Assembly: GCA_963556495.2 (NCBI GenBank)
Contig: OY747713.1
Span: 310,001-374,000, forward strand
Length of the DNA: 64,000 nucleotides
DNA from: Valencia hispanica
Taxonomy: Eukaryota; Chordata; Actinopteri; Cyprinodontiformes; Valenciidae
Reading direction: 5' to 3'
The translations under genes were made by a program, and so were the position numbers. The notes beneath the pieces were generated by a model. That model saw only the letters and a list, made by a program, of their open reading frames with translations, was not told where the DNA came from and did not search any database. Shown here piece by piece: positions 20,704 to 31,304 of the stretch (position 1 is the first letter of the stretch; every line of letters begins with the position of its first letter).

Positions 20704-22390
20704 ATGTTAACAGACTGCTTACACTACTATCACAAATGTGTCAAAACTAGTAAAGCTTTGTATTTTGCAAATATGGTGACTTCAAATAAGGATAACCCTT
20801 GTGTTCTTTTCAATTTGATAAAGACAGCTCTCAATACACCTGGGGGTCCTTCTATTGAGGCTTCACCTACAGTATATGAAAATGTTCTTAATTTTTTTAT
20901 CTATAAGGTTTTTAACACTATGGCTCAAATTATCCCTCCTTCTGTGGTTACAGTAGAACCTTTAACTACCTCAATTAAATTAGTTAAGTTTGAGTCTGTA
21001 ACTCTCTCTTGCTTGGAGAAAATAGTTAATAATTTGAAGCTGGCCGGGTCACCATTCATGGCTACCGAGGAGCGTACCCTGGTGAGAAAGAGTCATCTGG
21101 ATTTGCGCTGTAGAGTCATGTTGGCCAGATGGTTCTGTCATGTTTGGTTTATTGATGAGTGACTCTAATTACGACCTGCAAACCAAGATGACAAGAGAAT
21201 AAGTTATTTTAAAAGGTTTATTAGAACTGAATCAGGAAACTAGAGAGAACCAGGGAGATTGTGCCCCATCGAGGGGATCTGGGAAATGGGAACTGAAGGG
21301 GAACAAGTAAGTAATTAGTTAAGGTTATGAAGATTCTATAGTTAGGTCTTTCATAATCCCCCTATTCCCCTGTTTATAGCACCTTTCGTATTGCACAGTA
21401 TGAATGAGAGCTTAATAAATGTGAAAGTCCCCACTAGTTTTAAACATGGTGTTGTCGTCCCATTAGTTAAGAAAGTTGGCCATGATTTAGATGACCCGGT
21501 GAATTATCGACCAATTTCTAAGCTTCCTCTGCAAGGAACAATATTGGAAAGGATTGTTTTTAACCAGTTAAAGTCATTTCTGGATGGAAATTATATCCCT
21601 GAGGTCTTTCAGTCAGGTTTTAAAAACTTTCATAGTACAGAATCTGCATTATTGAGGGTTACAAATGATGTTTTGTTAGCTACCTACTCAGGCCACACTG
21701 TGGCGTTAGTCCTTTTACATTTGACTGTGGCTTTTGACACAATGGACCATGAAATCCTTCTGTGCCGCCTGGAACATACAGTTTGTATTCGGGGTGTGGC
21801 CCTGAATTGGTTTTGTTCTATCTACAGAAAAGAAAATTCTGTGTAAAAATCTGTGATTCTGTCTCCTCCGCTGCGCCTTTATCGTACGGGGCGCCTCAGG
21901 GCTCTTTCCTTAAGCCACTGCTGTTCTCTTTGTATCTGCTTCCATTGGGCTCTATTGTTTGGAAGTTTAAGGTATTTTTTCACCTCTATGTAACGATAGT
22001 CAAATTTATGTGCCTGTTAGCCCCGACAATAACTTTAGTGCATCTCAGTTGTTGGAGTACATAAATGAAGTTTAATCCTGGATGTCAGCAAATTTCCTTC
22101 AGTTTGATGAGAGTTAAACAGAAGTCCTCCAAATTGGCCCTAGTAGATTGGGCAGTAGTGGTCATTTAAGTTTGGGACCATTATCACCATTCGTTAAGCC
22201 CTGGGTTTCTAACCTCGGTCTAAAAATGGATGGGGATTTGAAATTTGACGAACAAATTAGTGCTCTAATCAGGGCTAGTTTCTTTCACCGAAGGCAAATG
22301 TCTAAAATTAAATCTGCTCTTTTGGTGCATCGTTTTGAAATTCTGGTTCATGTATTTGTCACTACCATTTATTTATTCTCTTGCTTTTGA
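20704..22390 (+). pseudogene. L2-like ORF2 remnant
   Basis: Coding pieces at 20704-21056, 21391-21846 and 21880-22390 encode reverse transcriptase segments: VNYRPISKLPL, FQSGFKNFHSTESALLRVTND, an altered motif A (LHLTVAFDTMDHE) and, after a frameshift, GAPQGS. The catalytic box is destroyed: where YADD should be (from 21987) the sequence reads TATGTAACGATAGT, best explained as a base change plus a one-base loss relative to a Tyr-Ala-Asp-Asp-Ser coding run. No function is possible. Confidence 0.75.
21057..21346 (+). repeat. Unclassified interspersed repeat, copy 2, inside the LINE
   Basis: This is the second copy of the repeat at 11331-11549, in the same orientation. It interrupts a LINE reading frame, so it was inserted. 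It has a longer interior with a TTTAAAAGGTTTATTAG patch. No clear target-site duplication was seen. Confidence 0.7.
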
Positions 22391-22731
22391 CTAAAATTGC
22401 CAATTTTACTGCAATTGCTGTACTGTGTGCTACTGTATTATGTGCTTTTATATTAGGTATTGTACAGCCCTTTGGTCAACACTGTTGTTTTTAATAGTGC
22501 TTTATAAATAAATTTGGATTTGGATTTGGAAACAGGCCCCTCCCAAAGAGGCACCTTGGCCAACGGCGCTGAAAGGAGAACATCGGCCCGGCACACCGGC
22601 GGGCAGAGGCATCATCCACAGGCAGGGACTGACGGAGGGGAAAAAGGCCACTCATTTGGTGGGGGCCCTAAGATGCACCAGGCGAAAAGACAGCCCAAGG
22701 ATGTGTCCAAATCCAGTGGCTGCCTCCTTCT

Positions 22732-22770
22732 AAGGACCCGTCCTCCCCGGTCTATGTAGGACGGGTCCTT
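22732..22770. repeat. 13-bp perfect hairpin
   Basis: AAGGACCCGTCCT (22732-22744) and its exact reverse complement (22758-22770) flank a 13-base loop, in a GC-rich stretch (22531-22800) without recognised genes. Confidence 0.85.
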
Positions 22771-22811
22771 CCTTGACCGGGTAGACCGGATGTTACTGTA
22801 ACCCTAACTCA

Positions 22812-23283
22812 CTATTCAATTCAGTTCAATTCAGTTTATTTATATAGCGCCGATTCACGACAGATGTCATCTCAAGGCACTTAACAAGAAGTCATTTTGA
22901 TACATTTATAAAAACATTCCAATCAGTTAAAAAGTTTCCTATTTAAGGAATTCCAGCAGATTGCGTCAGTCATTGGTGTGAGGTTGGGCCCCGTTGATGC
23001 AGACTTTCCAACCACAGCAATCCTTCAGCAATCCCTCATACTGAGCAAGCATGTAGCGACGGTGGAGAGGAAAAACTCCTCTTTAATAGGGAGAAACTTC
23101 CAACAGAACCAGAACCAGAACCTGAACCAGGCTCAGTAGGAGCGGCCATCTGCCACGACCATCTGGGGGTTTGATTAGACAGAGCAGAGACACAGAAGGA
23201 ACAGAAGATCTGATATAAGAGAACTTTCTATGTTACAGAAAGTAAAAAGTTGATAACAGGACACAGTGGATGTTCAGTTACTG
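22812..23283 (-). repeat. L2 3'-end fragment, minus strand
   Basis: The sequence is the reverse complement of the L2 3' region seen at about 9880-10330, starting with the (AATTC)n-type tail and the 'tttatttatatagcgcc' end. It is cut at 23283 by the start of a DNA transposon. Confidence 0.85.
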
Positions 23284-23516
23284 CAGGGGTTCTCAACCTT
23301 TTGCAAGCTGGGCCCCCCCAAAGCTGGTTCATTGCAGTTGGGGCCCCATGGCTAATAGTAGGCATCATCTGCATTTTTTACTGAAGTTTGCAGGTGATGT
23401 TAATATGCATCAATGGGCAGCATCAATGCTGCCCAGAATGACGAAAGACGGCAGGAGCCAAAGAGTTCCTTCAGTCTACTGTCACTCTTCAGTTCAATAA
23501 GCTGCTCCTGCATATT
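23284..23516 (+). mobile_element. Left end of a Charlie-type hAT transposon
   Basis: CAGGGGTTCTCAACCTTTTG is the terminal sequence typical of Charlie-like hAT transposons. It interrupts the L2 3' fragment precisely. The matching right end was not found before 24900, so the element is truncated or rearranged. A second hAT element (23525-24269) sits within it. Confidence 0.55.
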
Positions 23517-23524
23517 AATTGACA

Positions 23525-24269
23525 TAGGGTGACCATATTTTGATTTCCAAAAAAGAGGACACCTGGCACAGGACTGAAACACTTTCAGGATTTGGCCAAG
23601 ACTTTTGATTTTAACATATTTAAAGAGTGCATTCTCAATGTGGTTAGAAAAGATTAGTTAAATAAGAAACTTCAAAAAGACTTTCACGATGGATTTTATA
23701 ATCTCTGTAAATAAATTATAATAGAAATAATTACTCTTCTGAATTAAAAAAGTTACCAGCAACAATATTATTTTACTTTTTAAAATGCACTGGACAAAAA
23801 CTAAAGAAAAATGTGAAATAATCTTCTGAGAAAACAAGTATTATTTTCTTTTCACTGTAATAAATGTAAACAGCTGCAGATTCAAAAGCACAATAAAAAA
23901 GTGCTTACTCTGTTTAGTTTGCATCTTCATCCTCCACAGTCAGTTTATAGATGAACTCTCACTTTGCTCAGGCTTTTTATAGTTTTTGTGTTCATGTGAT
24001 CTATTGGTTATTTGCCACTTTTGTCACACAGAAGCACTCATGCCAGCTATGTGAATGGTGCACTCCGCCACCCATTTGTTGCGACTTGACGGTATATCTT
24101 TTGTGGTTCGTGCATGAAGCTTGTGCTTTGACTTCTTGTAAACAGCAGTAACTCGGCGCTGTACAATTGCTTTGCGCAATGCAGGATAACGCGGTGCGGT
24201 GTAACTTGACGCAACCTGCTGTCTGTGCCGTGGGCACGTCCGGGGAAAAGAGGACGGTCGGTCACCCTA
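23525..24269. mobile_element. Non-autonomous hAT element with perfect 8-bp TSD
   Basis: The left end TAGGGTGACC and right end GGTCACCCTA are inverted. Both flanks carry the identical 8-bp target-site duplication AATTGACA (23517-23524 and 24270-24277), the hallmark of hAT transposition. The interior of 745 bp has no transposase frame. Confidence 0.85.
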
Positions 24270-24277
24270 AATTGACA

Positions 24278-24869
24278 GCTCATTTGCTGTGCACACAAAC
24301 GGATCTCGAACCCACGCATAAGACTGATAATCCTTTTTAAAGTACATCGTTAATTGTTTTCTCATTGCTGACAGGCGCTGATTGAAATAGGGAGGAGAAA
24401 TCGTGTGACATGCCTGCATCAGTGATAAAGTCTACAAGGCTGGAATTCCCTTGACTGATGCGGCCGTAGAGGTCTAGTTTTAGTGTGAAGGCATGCACTT
24501 TGTCTGCAAGGAGCAAAATAGGAGTTTCGCGGCCTTACAAAGACAGTTTAAGGCCATTCAAGTACACCCACTCATACTCCCCATACACACTCTATACTCC
24601 CAGGTCCCGGTACTGATACCCCAACAGAGCAACCCACCCCCGGACCCAGGAGGTGGACCCCCTACCCTCTAGGATGGAGACAAGCAACCCGCCAAAGCCC
24701 ACACAGTGGCGAAGCAGCCCAGCAGCCCAGACCCCGACCAGACCGCCTGTTCCTCCTCACGGACCCCAACCCCTGATGGCCAGGGGTGTGGAAAGACCCC
24801 TAGTCTCCCTCCTCCCGCTCGACTATGGTGTTGATGCTTGTTGTTATAGTGTGCATTTAAAACAGAGGG
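24278..24869. other. Repetitive non-coding stretch
   Basis: No gene. The CA- and CCC-rich portion (24560-24860) gives a long proline-rich frame with no family resemblance; it looks like the GC-rich 5' part of a LINE or another interspersed repeat. Confidence 0.4.
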
Positions 24870-25207
24870 GTGGGATGTGGGACTGTTCCACTTCACCCTC
24901 TACACTGCAGACTTTTCCATCAGCTCCCTACAGTGCAACCTTCAGAAGTTCTCTAATTACTCTGCCATTGTCGACCTCATCACAGGTGAGAAAGACTCAG
25001 AGTACAGACAGTGGATTTTGGACTTTGTGGATTTGTGCCAGCAGAACCACCTCTTGATTAATGCGGGGGAAACCAAGTTGGTGGTAGACTTCTGCAGGGG
25101 CAGACCCACCACACTGACACCTGTGAACATTGAGGGACTGGACATTAAAACAGTGGACTCTAATAAGTACCTGGGTGTTCACCTGAACAATAAACTGGAC
25201 TGGTGCC
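24870..25207 (+). pseudogene. Rex1 LINE reverse-transcriptase fragment
   Basis: The frame encodes the part of a Rex1/CR1-group reverse transcriptase just after the catalytic box: FHFTLYTADF, then LLINAGETKLVVDFCRG and NKYLGVHLNNKLDW. The same module occurs at 44915-45352. The fragment is cut at 25207 by a DNA-transposon end. Confidence 0.75.
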
Positions 25208-25226
25208 CAGGGCCGTCGCGAGAAGG

Positions 25227-25799
25227 TGTTGAGAAAATGAGTAATAATTCTCTAGTCTGTCTACTCCTTTTTCTCTACCGGTTCTTTATTATCTGTCAAT
25301 CTGAAAGAAAGAAAACACACAGTCACTCAGAAGTTAGATTAAAACAGGCCTGGGGAGATGTGTAGCAATAATTACCAGCACAATCTCCGGAGATTCTTTT
25401 GCGCCTGTGCTCTTTTATTAAAGCCACAGCATTATACACCCTGCAAAGGGAGGGGCTGTCCCTCCCATTTGCTCACAAAACTACTTTAGAAAATACTTAT
25501 ACATTTGTGATAGGTTAATTGCCACACATTCTAATTTTGCTCTCTGTTACTATGCTGAATCTGCTATCCTCATGAGTCTGCCTCGTTTCAGTCTCAAGTA
25601 CATCCGGTGCTGCTAACACTTTGAACTTGCGGTTTCAAGCGTTTCCTGTTCTTCATGCAGCTGAGCACAACACTTACAACTTCCCTTTCTCTCCCTTTAA
25701 TACTTAAAATCATTATTATAAAACTTAAGTAAATCATTATTATAGAACTTTAATCATAAAACCTTGTCAAAGATAACAAACAGAAAAATTATTACAACA
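25227..25799 (-). mobile_element. Solo LTR with 4-bp target duplication
   Basis: The 573-bp segment has TGTTG/CAACA ends and is flanked by AAGG on both sides (25223-25226 and 25800-25803). On the minus strand it contains an AATAAA signal (about 25418) upstream of a GT-rich region, which sets the orientation. No internal retroviral genes are present, so it is the product of LTR-LTR recombination. Confidence 0.65.
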
Positions 25800-26034
25800 A
25801 AGGTAAGCAAACCAAGCAATTGCTTGGGGCCCCAAAGCAACGACTGGTTAAGAATAAAATGCAACGACAAACTGTGTGAGCACCCCTTTGATAGTTAAGG
25901 CAGTGAAGTGCAAAGACACTGTTATCGGGATCCCCCTCAAGGGGGCCCCTCTCAGTGTCGCTGACAGCAGCCAGCCAGCCAGGTTCGTGATCTCTGCGTG
26001 CGGCAAAATACAAAACCTCGGGAGTCAGAATGAA

Positions 26035-27095
26035 CAGTTTTGCCAACTTAGCGACTTTGTCGCTATTTCTAACGACTTTTCAGACCCCCTTAACGACTTT
26101 TTTTCCAAAAAGCGCCTAGCGACAAATCCAGCGACATTTCTAACCACCCTAAGCTACTTTCTGTGAAACTTTGTCGCCGATATTTCCTGCATTTTAGAGA
26201 CCCAGCTTCATCCTTCCCATCCTCAGAAAGGGAATGATCTGCGCATGTGTATGCAGCATGATCAGAGTATGTCGACTGACCAATCATAAACCTTTATCGA
26301 TTCATTTCACCCACTCACAAACAAAGTTGTTTTCTGTTAATGTAAATTCAAAAGTAAAAAATAAATCTGCATGTATATAAAACCGATCTTTCAACAGGAA
26401 TTAAGGCAGAAGCTTGTCTGTATTATGCTGCATCTGACACCTGTGGTGCATTCAAGGAACGTTCGAAATGTATGGTGAGTTCAAAAACGTAGGACATTTA
26501 AAACTTATGACAAAAAAAACCACTGAAAATGATATCATAATCAATAAACTTCTGTTTAATGGTGGTTGGCAAGAAACATTTGATGCATGCTAAATATTCC
26601 CTACTTATTTTTTACAAAGTACTAAAAAACAAAACAAAAAACAACAACTATATTCTCTCTATTAATTTCATCTTCTTGAGATATCTCAGCAAATGTATGT
26701 TTCAGAACTTAACATTTTTTTAAAAGGTCTTTGATGTCCAGTTGCAATTTGATATCTTGTCAATTTTGTAGGCTACCAGGTTTCTCAACAGTTTACTCCA
26801 GGCAAAATAATAGAACATGTTCCACAGTCTGTTCTTGAAGACAAAAGTCACATTTCCCTGTAGCGTGTTTCCCCTGTTTAAATGATGTATTATTTAAATA
26901 ATGTTTAAATAATGTATTATTTAACCTGTATGATCAAATCCTAATCTAAATATAATTTTTTCCTCCTGTGTTTCATTCATCATCACGTGATGACATAATC
27001 ATTATGCAAATTAGCGTAAGACGTCATCTGGCAACATCTAGCGACTTTCTGGGGCAACTTCAGCTACTTTCTGTCGGAGACAGTTGGCAACACTG
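26035..27095. mobile_element. Non-autonomous hAT element with perfect 8-bp TSD
   Basis: The left terminus CAGTTTTGCCAACT pairs with the right terminus, whose reverse complement is CAGTGTTGCCAACT. The flanks share AGAATGAA exactly (26027-26034 and 27096-27103). The interior of 1061 bp carries repeated 'agcgacttt' motifs near both ends and no transposase frame. Confidence 0.85.
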
Positions 27096-27098
27096 AGA

Positions 27099-27170
27099 AT
27101 GAAGCGGAATCATCCATCAGGAAGAAAAAGAAGAAAAAGGAAGAGTAGGATAAGAAAAAACAAGATAGTG
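27099..27170 (+). pseudogene. Possible first exon of a ZMYM1/hAT-like protein
   Basis: An ATG followed by 24 Lys/Arg-rich codons ends at a consensus donor (GTAAGT at 27171). The MKRN start and the Lys/Glu-rich run resemble the first exon of TTF/ZMYM1-type hAT transposases in fish, if one frameshift and one in-frame TAG are allowed. The ATG overlaps the right target-site copy of the inner hAT element. Assignment is tentative. Confidence 0.3.
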
Positions 27171-28029
27171 GTAAGTGATAAATTACTCTGGATAAAATAG
27201 CTCTACTTGTCGTGTACAAATGGTGTTATTTCGCAGCAGGTAGGCTAGCAAAAAAATGTTTCTGTTAGCTACCTGCCTGACGGCCAATGCTGCTTGTAAC
27301 AAACTAGAACAGTCAGTGCAGCTTTTTTTTCCGAACAGACAGAACATGGTTACATACTGTAATATGTTTAACGGGACGCAGACGCAGATCTGTTCCATAA
27401 TCACTGTTTATCGTATTTAATGACATGACATTGCTATAGCTTTGTAATAGGTCTGAACGAAAGTGGGATAGCTTCTCTGCTATATTCCACTGTGATAATC
27501 TATTCACCAAATGGGGGTGGTAGGAAAACCACACGATAAATTCCGTGCATCAAAGCAGACCGCAACATTAATGAAATTTTAATGTGAATGTATGTATTGT
27601 GGAGGAAAATAAGCAATTACAGGTATGTTTAACTTTGTTTGACTTGTGAAAGAAACTTACTTTAAGGATGTTCTCTGGAATGGACATTTAAAGGTCAGCA
27701 ACCCTACAGGTCAGCTGCCAGTGTCATTTAGGCTCTGGAAGATGTCATGAGATACTGGTTTATGGGGGGGAACAAATCCCTTTATACAATCTGTTTTCCA
27801 CAACTAATAAACCCCCCTGGACTTCTTAGAGTTTAGAGTTAGTGGAAAATAACTGTGAGATGTGGGGTGTGACCTAACTATGCATATAACAGGGTTGTAA
27901 GTCTGATTTTGTCAGACACAGACCAGGAAGAAATGCTTGATCTGTCTCTCCTTGCATGCAAGAAATAAAACCAAAGAACTGTCTCAATCGTCTTTATTTA
28001 AAACTGAACTCTGCCAGCACAGTATGTAT
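27171..28029. other. No recognised feature
   Basis: AT-rich sequence, likely intron or interior of the outer transposon. No coding or repeat boundary was identified. Confidence 0.4.
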
Positions 28030-28709
28030 TAGGGTTGCCAACCGTCCCGTAAAAAACGGAATCGTCCCGTATTCAAAGAAAAATATTACATGTTCCGTAT
28101 TGAGGTGAAAAGGAACCAAGGGGAAAACTCCGCCGCTCAGAATTGAGGCCAACCCGGACGTAACAAAAATTGCAGTTCACCCCTCATCCGCTGGGGGCAG
28201 GCTCCAAAAAGGAGCAATTTACCATTGACTCCCGTGTTAAAAAGGCTAACTTCACAACAGAAATAAACCTGTTTACAGCCTGGTTCAAAAAACCCTTTTA
28301 GGTTTATTAGGTCAGGTTAATCGTCATGACAACTCTGAGGGGGGTGAATTTTTTTTCTAACTCATCCGTTTAGACATAATTTAATCTTGAAATTATGAAT
28401 AATTAGGGGCGTGTCCTTTTGATTGACAGGTCTCGGATGAGCCGTCAGTGCCAAGGCTGGTGGCTAACAGTGGCTAGCAACTTGCCGCCATAGACTGCAT
28501 ACCCCCCTGCTTGCTCCGGGTGGGGCCTTCAGCCTGGGACTCACGTTAAGACTTTGGCCATTTACTTTCTCTGAACTTGAACATCAGTTGTATCCGCAAA
28601 CTTTATTAGTGTTTAGATATAAATCGTGCACTTATTGGACAAAGACGGCTTGCTGTGGTACTGATTGCACTAACAGACCGTCCAAGAAGTCTCTGCTCCA
28701 TTCTTTTCG
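28030..28709 (+). other. Repeat-like region with a possible THAP exon end
   Basis: The segment starts with a TAGGGTTGCCAACCGTCCCG motif that looks like a fish repeat terminus. Near its end (28651-28709) one frame reads CCGTDCTNRPSKKSLLHSFR and runs into a GTAAGT donor. The paired cysteines and the SF-R motif resemble the start of a THAP zinc finger, but there is no ATG and the match is short. Confidence 0.25.
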
Positions 28710-29031
28710 GTAAGTAAAATAATATTTCTGTACGTTATTTTGTAGATGAAGCTCCTGCTAGCTGAACTCCTAACAAAGTAGCTAGTTAACCACGCTGGGA
28801 AACTACAAACTGAACAGGTTAAGATGTTGTGCATTTAAAAAAAGGCTGCTTGGTCGAACATGGGTTGAAATGATCACATTTCTTATTTACTTTACATGTT
28901 GATTTATTCAAACTTCACATAAATTTAGTAAAAGCTATGGGCAAACAGGGCTTCATGATTTTATTTGACAAAATTATTGAATAGTGCTCATTTCACCGTC
29001 AAAATAACGTATTGATCGCTTTGCGGTCAAG

Positions 29032-29044
<13 letters not shown>

Positions 29045-29114
<70 letters not shown>
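29045..29114. repeat. (TA)n microsatellite
   Basis: About 35 TA units follow a short CACA run. The following sequence contains 'atgttattttgacggttttaacatgtaaagta', which mirrors sequence to the left (28890-29010), so the tract sits in the centre of an imperfect palindrome. Confidence 0.95.
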
Positions 29115-29116
<2 letters not shown>

Positions 29117-30290
29117 GTGTTTGTACCAGCATGTTATTTTGACGGTTTTAACATGTAAAGTAGATAAGAAATGTGATCATTTCAACCCATGTTCACCCAA
29201 GCAGCCTTATCTTAGAGGCACATCTGTAAAAAAAAAAAATCATTTTTTTCCCCAACTAACTACAGATATATTTCATACTTTGTTGTCAGATTTTTTACTT
29301 TTTAAAAATTAATAAGAGTCGTCAGTTAAGGCATTAACCATTTCTGATACGCTGTCATATGGTATTCACCGTCATTGTTGTACTTTTATACATCCACCCA
29401 TGTTATGTCTGTGTGCTCATTTATTTACGGCACGTTTGTCTTGTGGTGGTGAATTGGTTTCCAACTAAGACGGGCAATGTTGAAATCTTACGTTTTTAAT
29501 ATACATTGTTTTTTTTCTTACAGATTATATCAATCGCCTAAAACTACAGGAAGATCATAAGGAGAAGTACTTAACAATATATGTGCATCATCTTTAATGC
29601 CACTTCTTTCATATCCTTAGGTGCTGTCCGTTTTTTGCTTTTGATGAAATAAACAACAAATCAATGAAATTTCTGTTTTTCTTTAACACAGATATTGTTT
29701 CTATTTCAGAAAAAAAATCATAGTTTTGTAGCCGCATAAGAAGTATGATTTGGCTTTGTAAGATTGCAGACGCCAAGGTTTATTTTAATATTGAGATGTT
29801 GAAGGAGTTTATCAATTTCAAAAATGCCGTTGGCTGATTAATTACTTGGTTGACTTCTTATTTCTTCCCTTGTTATATAGTGTTGAAATAATTTTCAGTC
29901 ATTATAGAGAATAAAACGTTTATTTTTTTAAACACCAGATTCTATAAAAGAAAGTGACACAGATAAAAAAAACAAGGGGGGCCAGAAAGCAAAAGAGACT
30001 TATGTACAGTAAAATGGGGTTGGGGGGTTTGGGGGCAGAGTTGTCAACAGTGTTATGGCAACAGATGTAATTGTTGAAATAAAAAAACTACACCAACAAC
30101 ACATTAGACATAACAATCAGGACTATATTTATACTTTTTGCTTTAACATCAATTGTTCAAAAGGACGGTCATGTCTAATGTGAGGATGCATAAAGATGGC
30201 AGCATTTAAACTAGGAATAAAAAAAGCCATAACACTGTTGACAAAGTTCCTGGCCTTTTCTATTTTTGCTGGGTTTACACCCGCCCTCTA
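29115..30290. other. No recognised gene
   Basis: AT-rich sequence without a supported frame. It may be part of the element that carries the esterase remnant just to its right. Confidence 0.35.
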
Positions 30291-30590
30291 TCAACGCCTT
30301 TGGGTGATGGAGGAGAAGATGATGGACATCTGAAGGTGGAGAAGGTTAAGCTGGTGCAGGTCCTCCATCATCATGTTCACCAACTGGACACTGCTGACCG
30401 CCCCCATGTCATCTCCACCACAGCTGATGATGAGGACATCTAGAGCTGCTCTTCCTCCTTTCCACCTCAGCCCCGCCAGCCAAACCAGGAGATACGGACG
30501 TCTGGGAGGCCGAGGTTTCTTCCGATGGTTTCTTCATCTCTCTCAGAACGATGTCAGACATAACTGTCTCCAATGATCCAAATGGCTATG
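30291..30590 (-). pseudogene. SGNH/GDSL hydrolase remnant
   Basis: On the minus strand the reading IWIIGDSYV gives the catalytic GDS(Y) block, followed by ETIGRNLGLPDVRISWFGWRG, then after a +1 shift GLRWKGGRAALDVLIISCGG and DDMG (the position of the usual GGND), ending QRR and TGA at 30293-30291. An in-frame TGA directly after the GDS block and the frameshift make it dead. Such SGNH modules occur in several fish transposon families; which one this belongs to was not determined. It is distinct from the L2 ORF1 esterase 4 kb away. Confidence 0.6.
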
Positions 30591-31304
30591 GAGAAAAAAA
30601 CTAGCATAATGAATGGTAGTTCCACAGGTGTGGTCTATCGGTTTAAAGTATAATACTGTTAAAATTCTACATGAAGTGATGGAGACAGGTACTTATTTAG
30701 TTTTATTTTCATGGTCCGCAAAGACAGGCGGACACTGTGAAGCCGTTCCATCATGTCAACAATCACACTGTATCAAATCAAATCAAATCAAATCAAACTT
30801 TATTTATAAAGCGCTTTTCATACAAGAAGTTGCATCACAAGGTGCTTTACAGATTAAAAGCATGGTCACAGTTATACCCCCCTCCCCCCAACCCATCCCC
30901 CATGCACACACACAGTTAAAAGAAAAAGTTAAAAGGACATTGGGCCGAGTTTAGATGAACCATGCAAGGCAACGCCATCAGAGGAGCCATCTTCCCCAGC
31001 AGCGGTAGATTAACAGCAGCAGCCGAGGCGCCGACACAGGGCACCCAGTGGAGGCAAGGCCAAGACCCCCACCTCCACCCAAGCTCCACCTGGAGAGCAC
31101 CCAGGGAGCTACACCCGACCACCGCTCCCGGGGAAGAGGGCTCCCACAGAGGAAACACTGGAACGGGGATTAAGATAAATTAAAGTTTAAAAAGAAACAG
31201 TAAATTAATGTGCTACGATTAAATAGTAAAACTGATAAAAATATAATCATATAAAACATCCAGAGCAATTAAACAAACAGTGATAAATAATAATCAGTTA
31301 AAAG

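Larger units (their letters stand above)
20700..22530 (+). mobile_element. L2-like LINE, decayed and interrupted
   Basis: A 5'-truncated LINE carries the linker and reverse transcriptase of an L2-type ORF2 and a short 3' region ending in repeated ATTTGG units (22511-22530). An unrelated repeat (21057-21346) has landed inside it. It lies right beside the 5' end of the minus-strand L1. Several frameshifts mark it as old. Confidence 0.7.
25208..27170 (+). mobile_element. Outer hAT-like transposon, nested host of two insertions
   Basis: CAGGGCCGTCGCGAG looks like a hAT-type terminus and cuts a Rex1 fragment. Its sequence resumes after a solo LTR (25800 on, GCAATTGCTTGGGGCCCC) and again after an inner hAT element (27096 on), where a short basic first exon begins. 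The right end was not found. The family assignment rests on end sequence and first-exon resemblance only. Confidence 0.45.

Noticed and set aside
24653..25057. 134-codon frame as a gene
   Set aside because: It crosses a repeat and a Rex1 fragment in the wrong frame.
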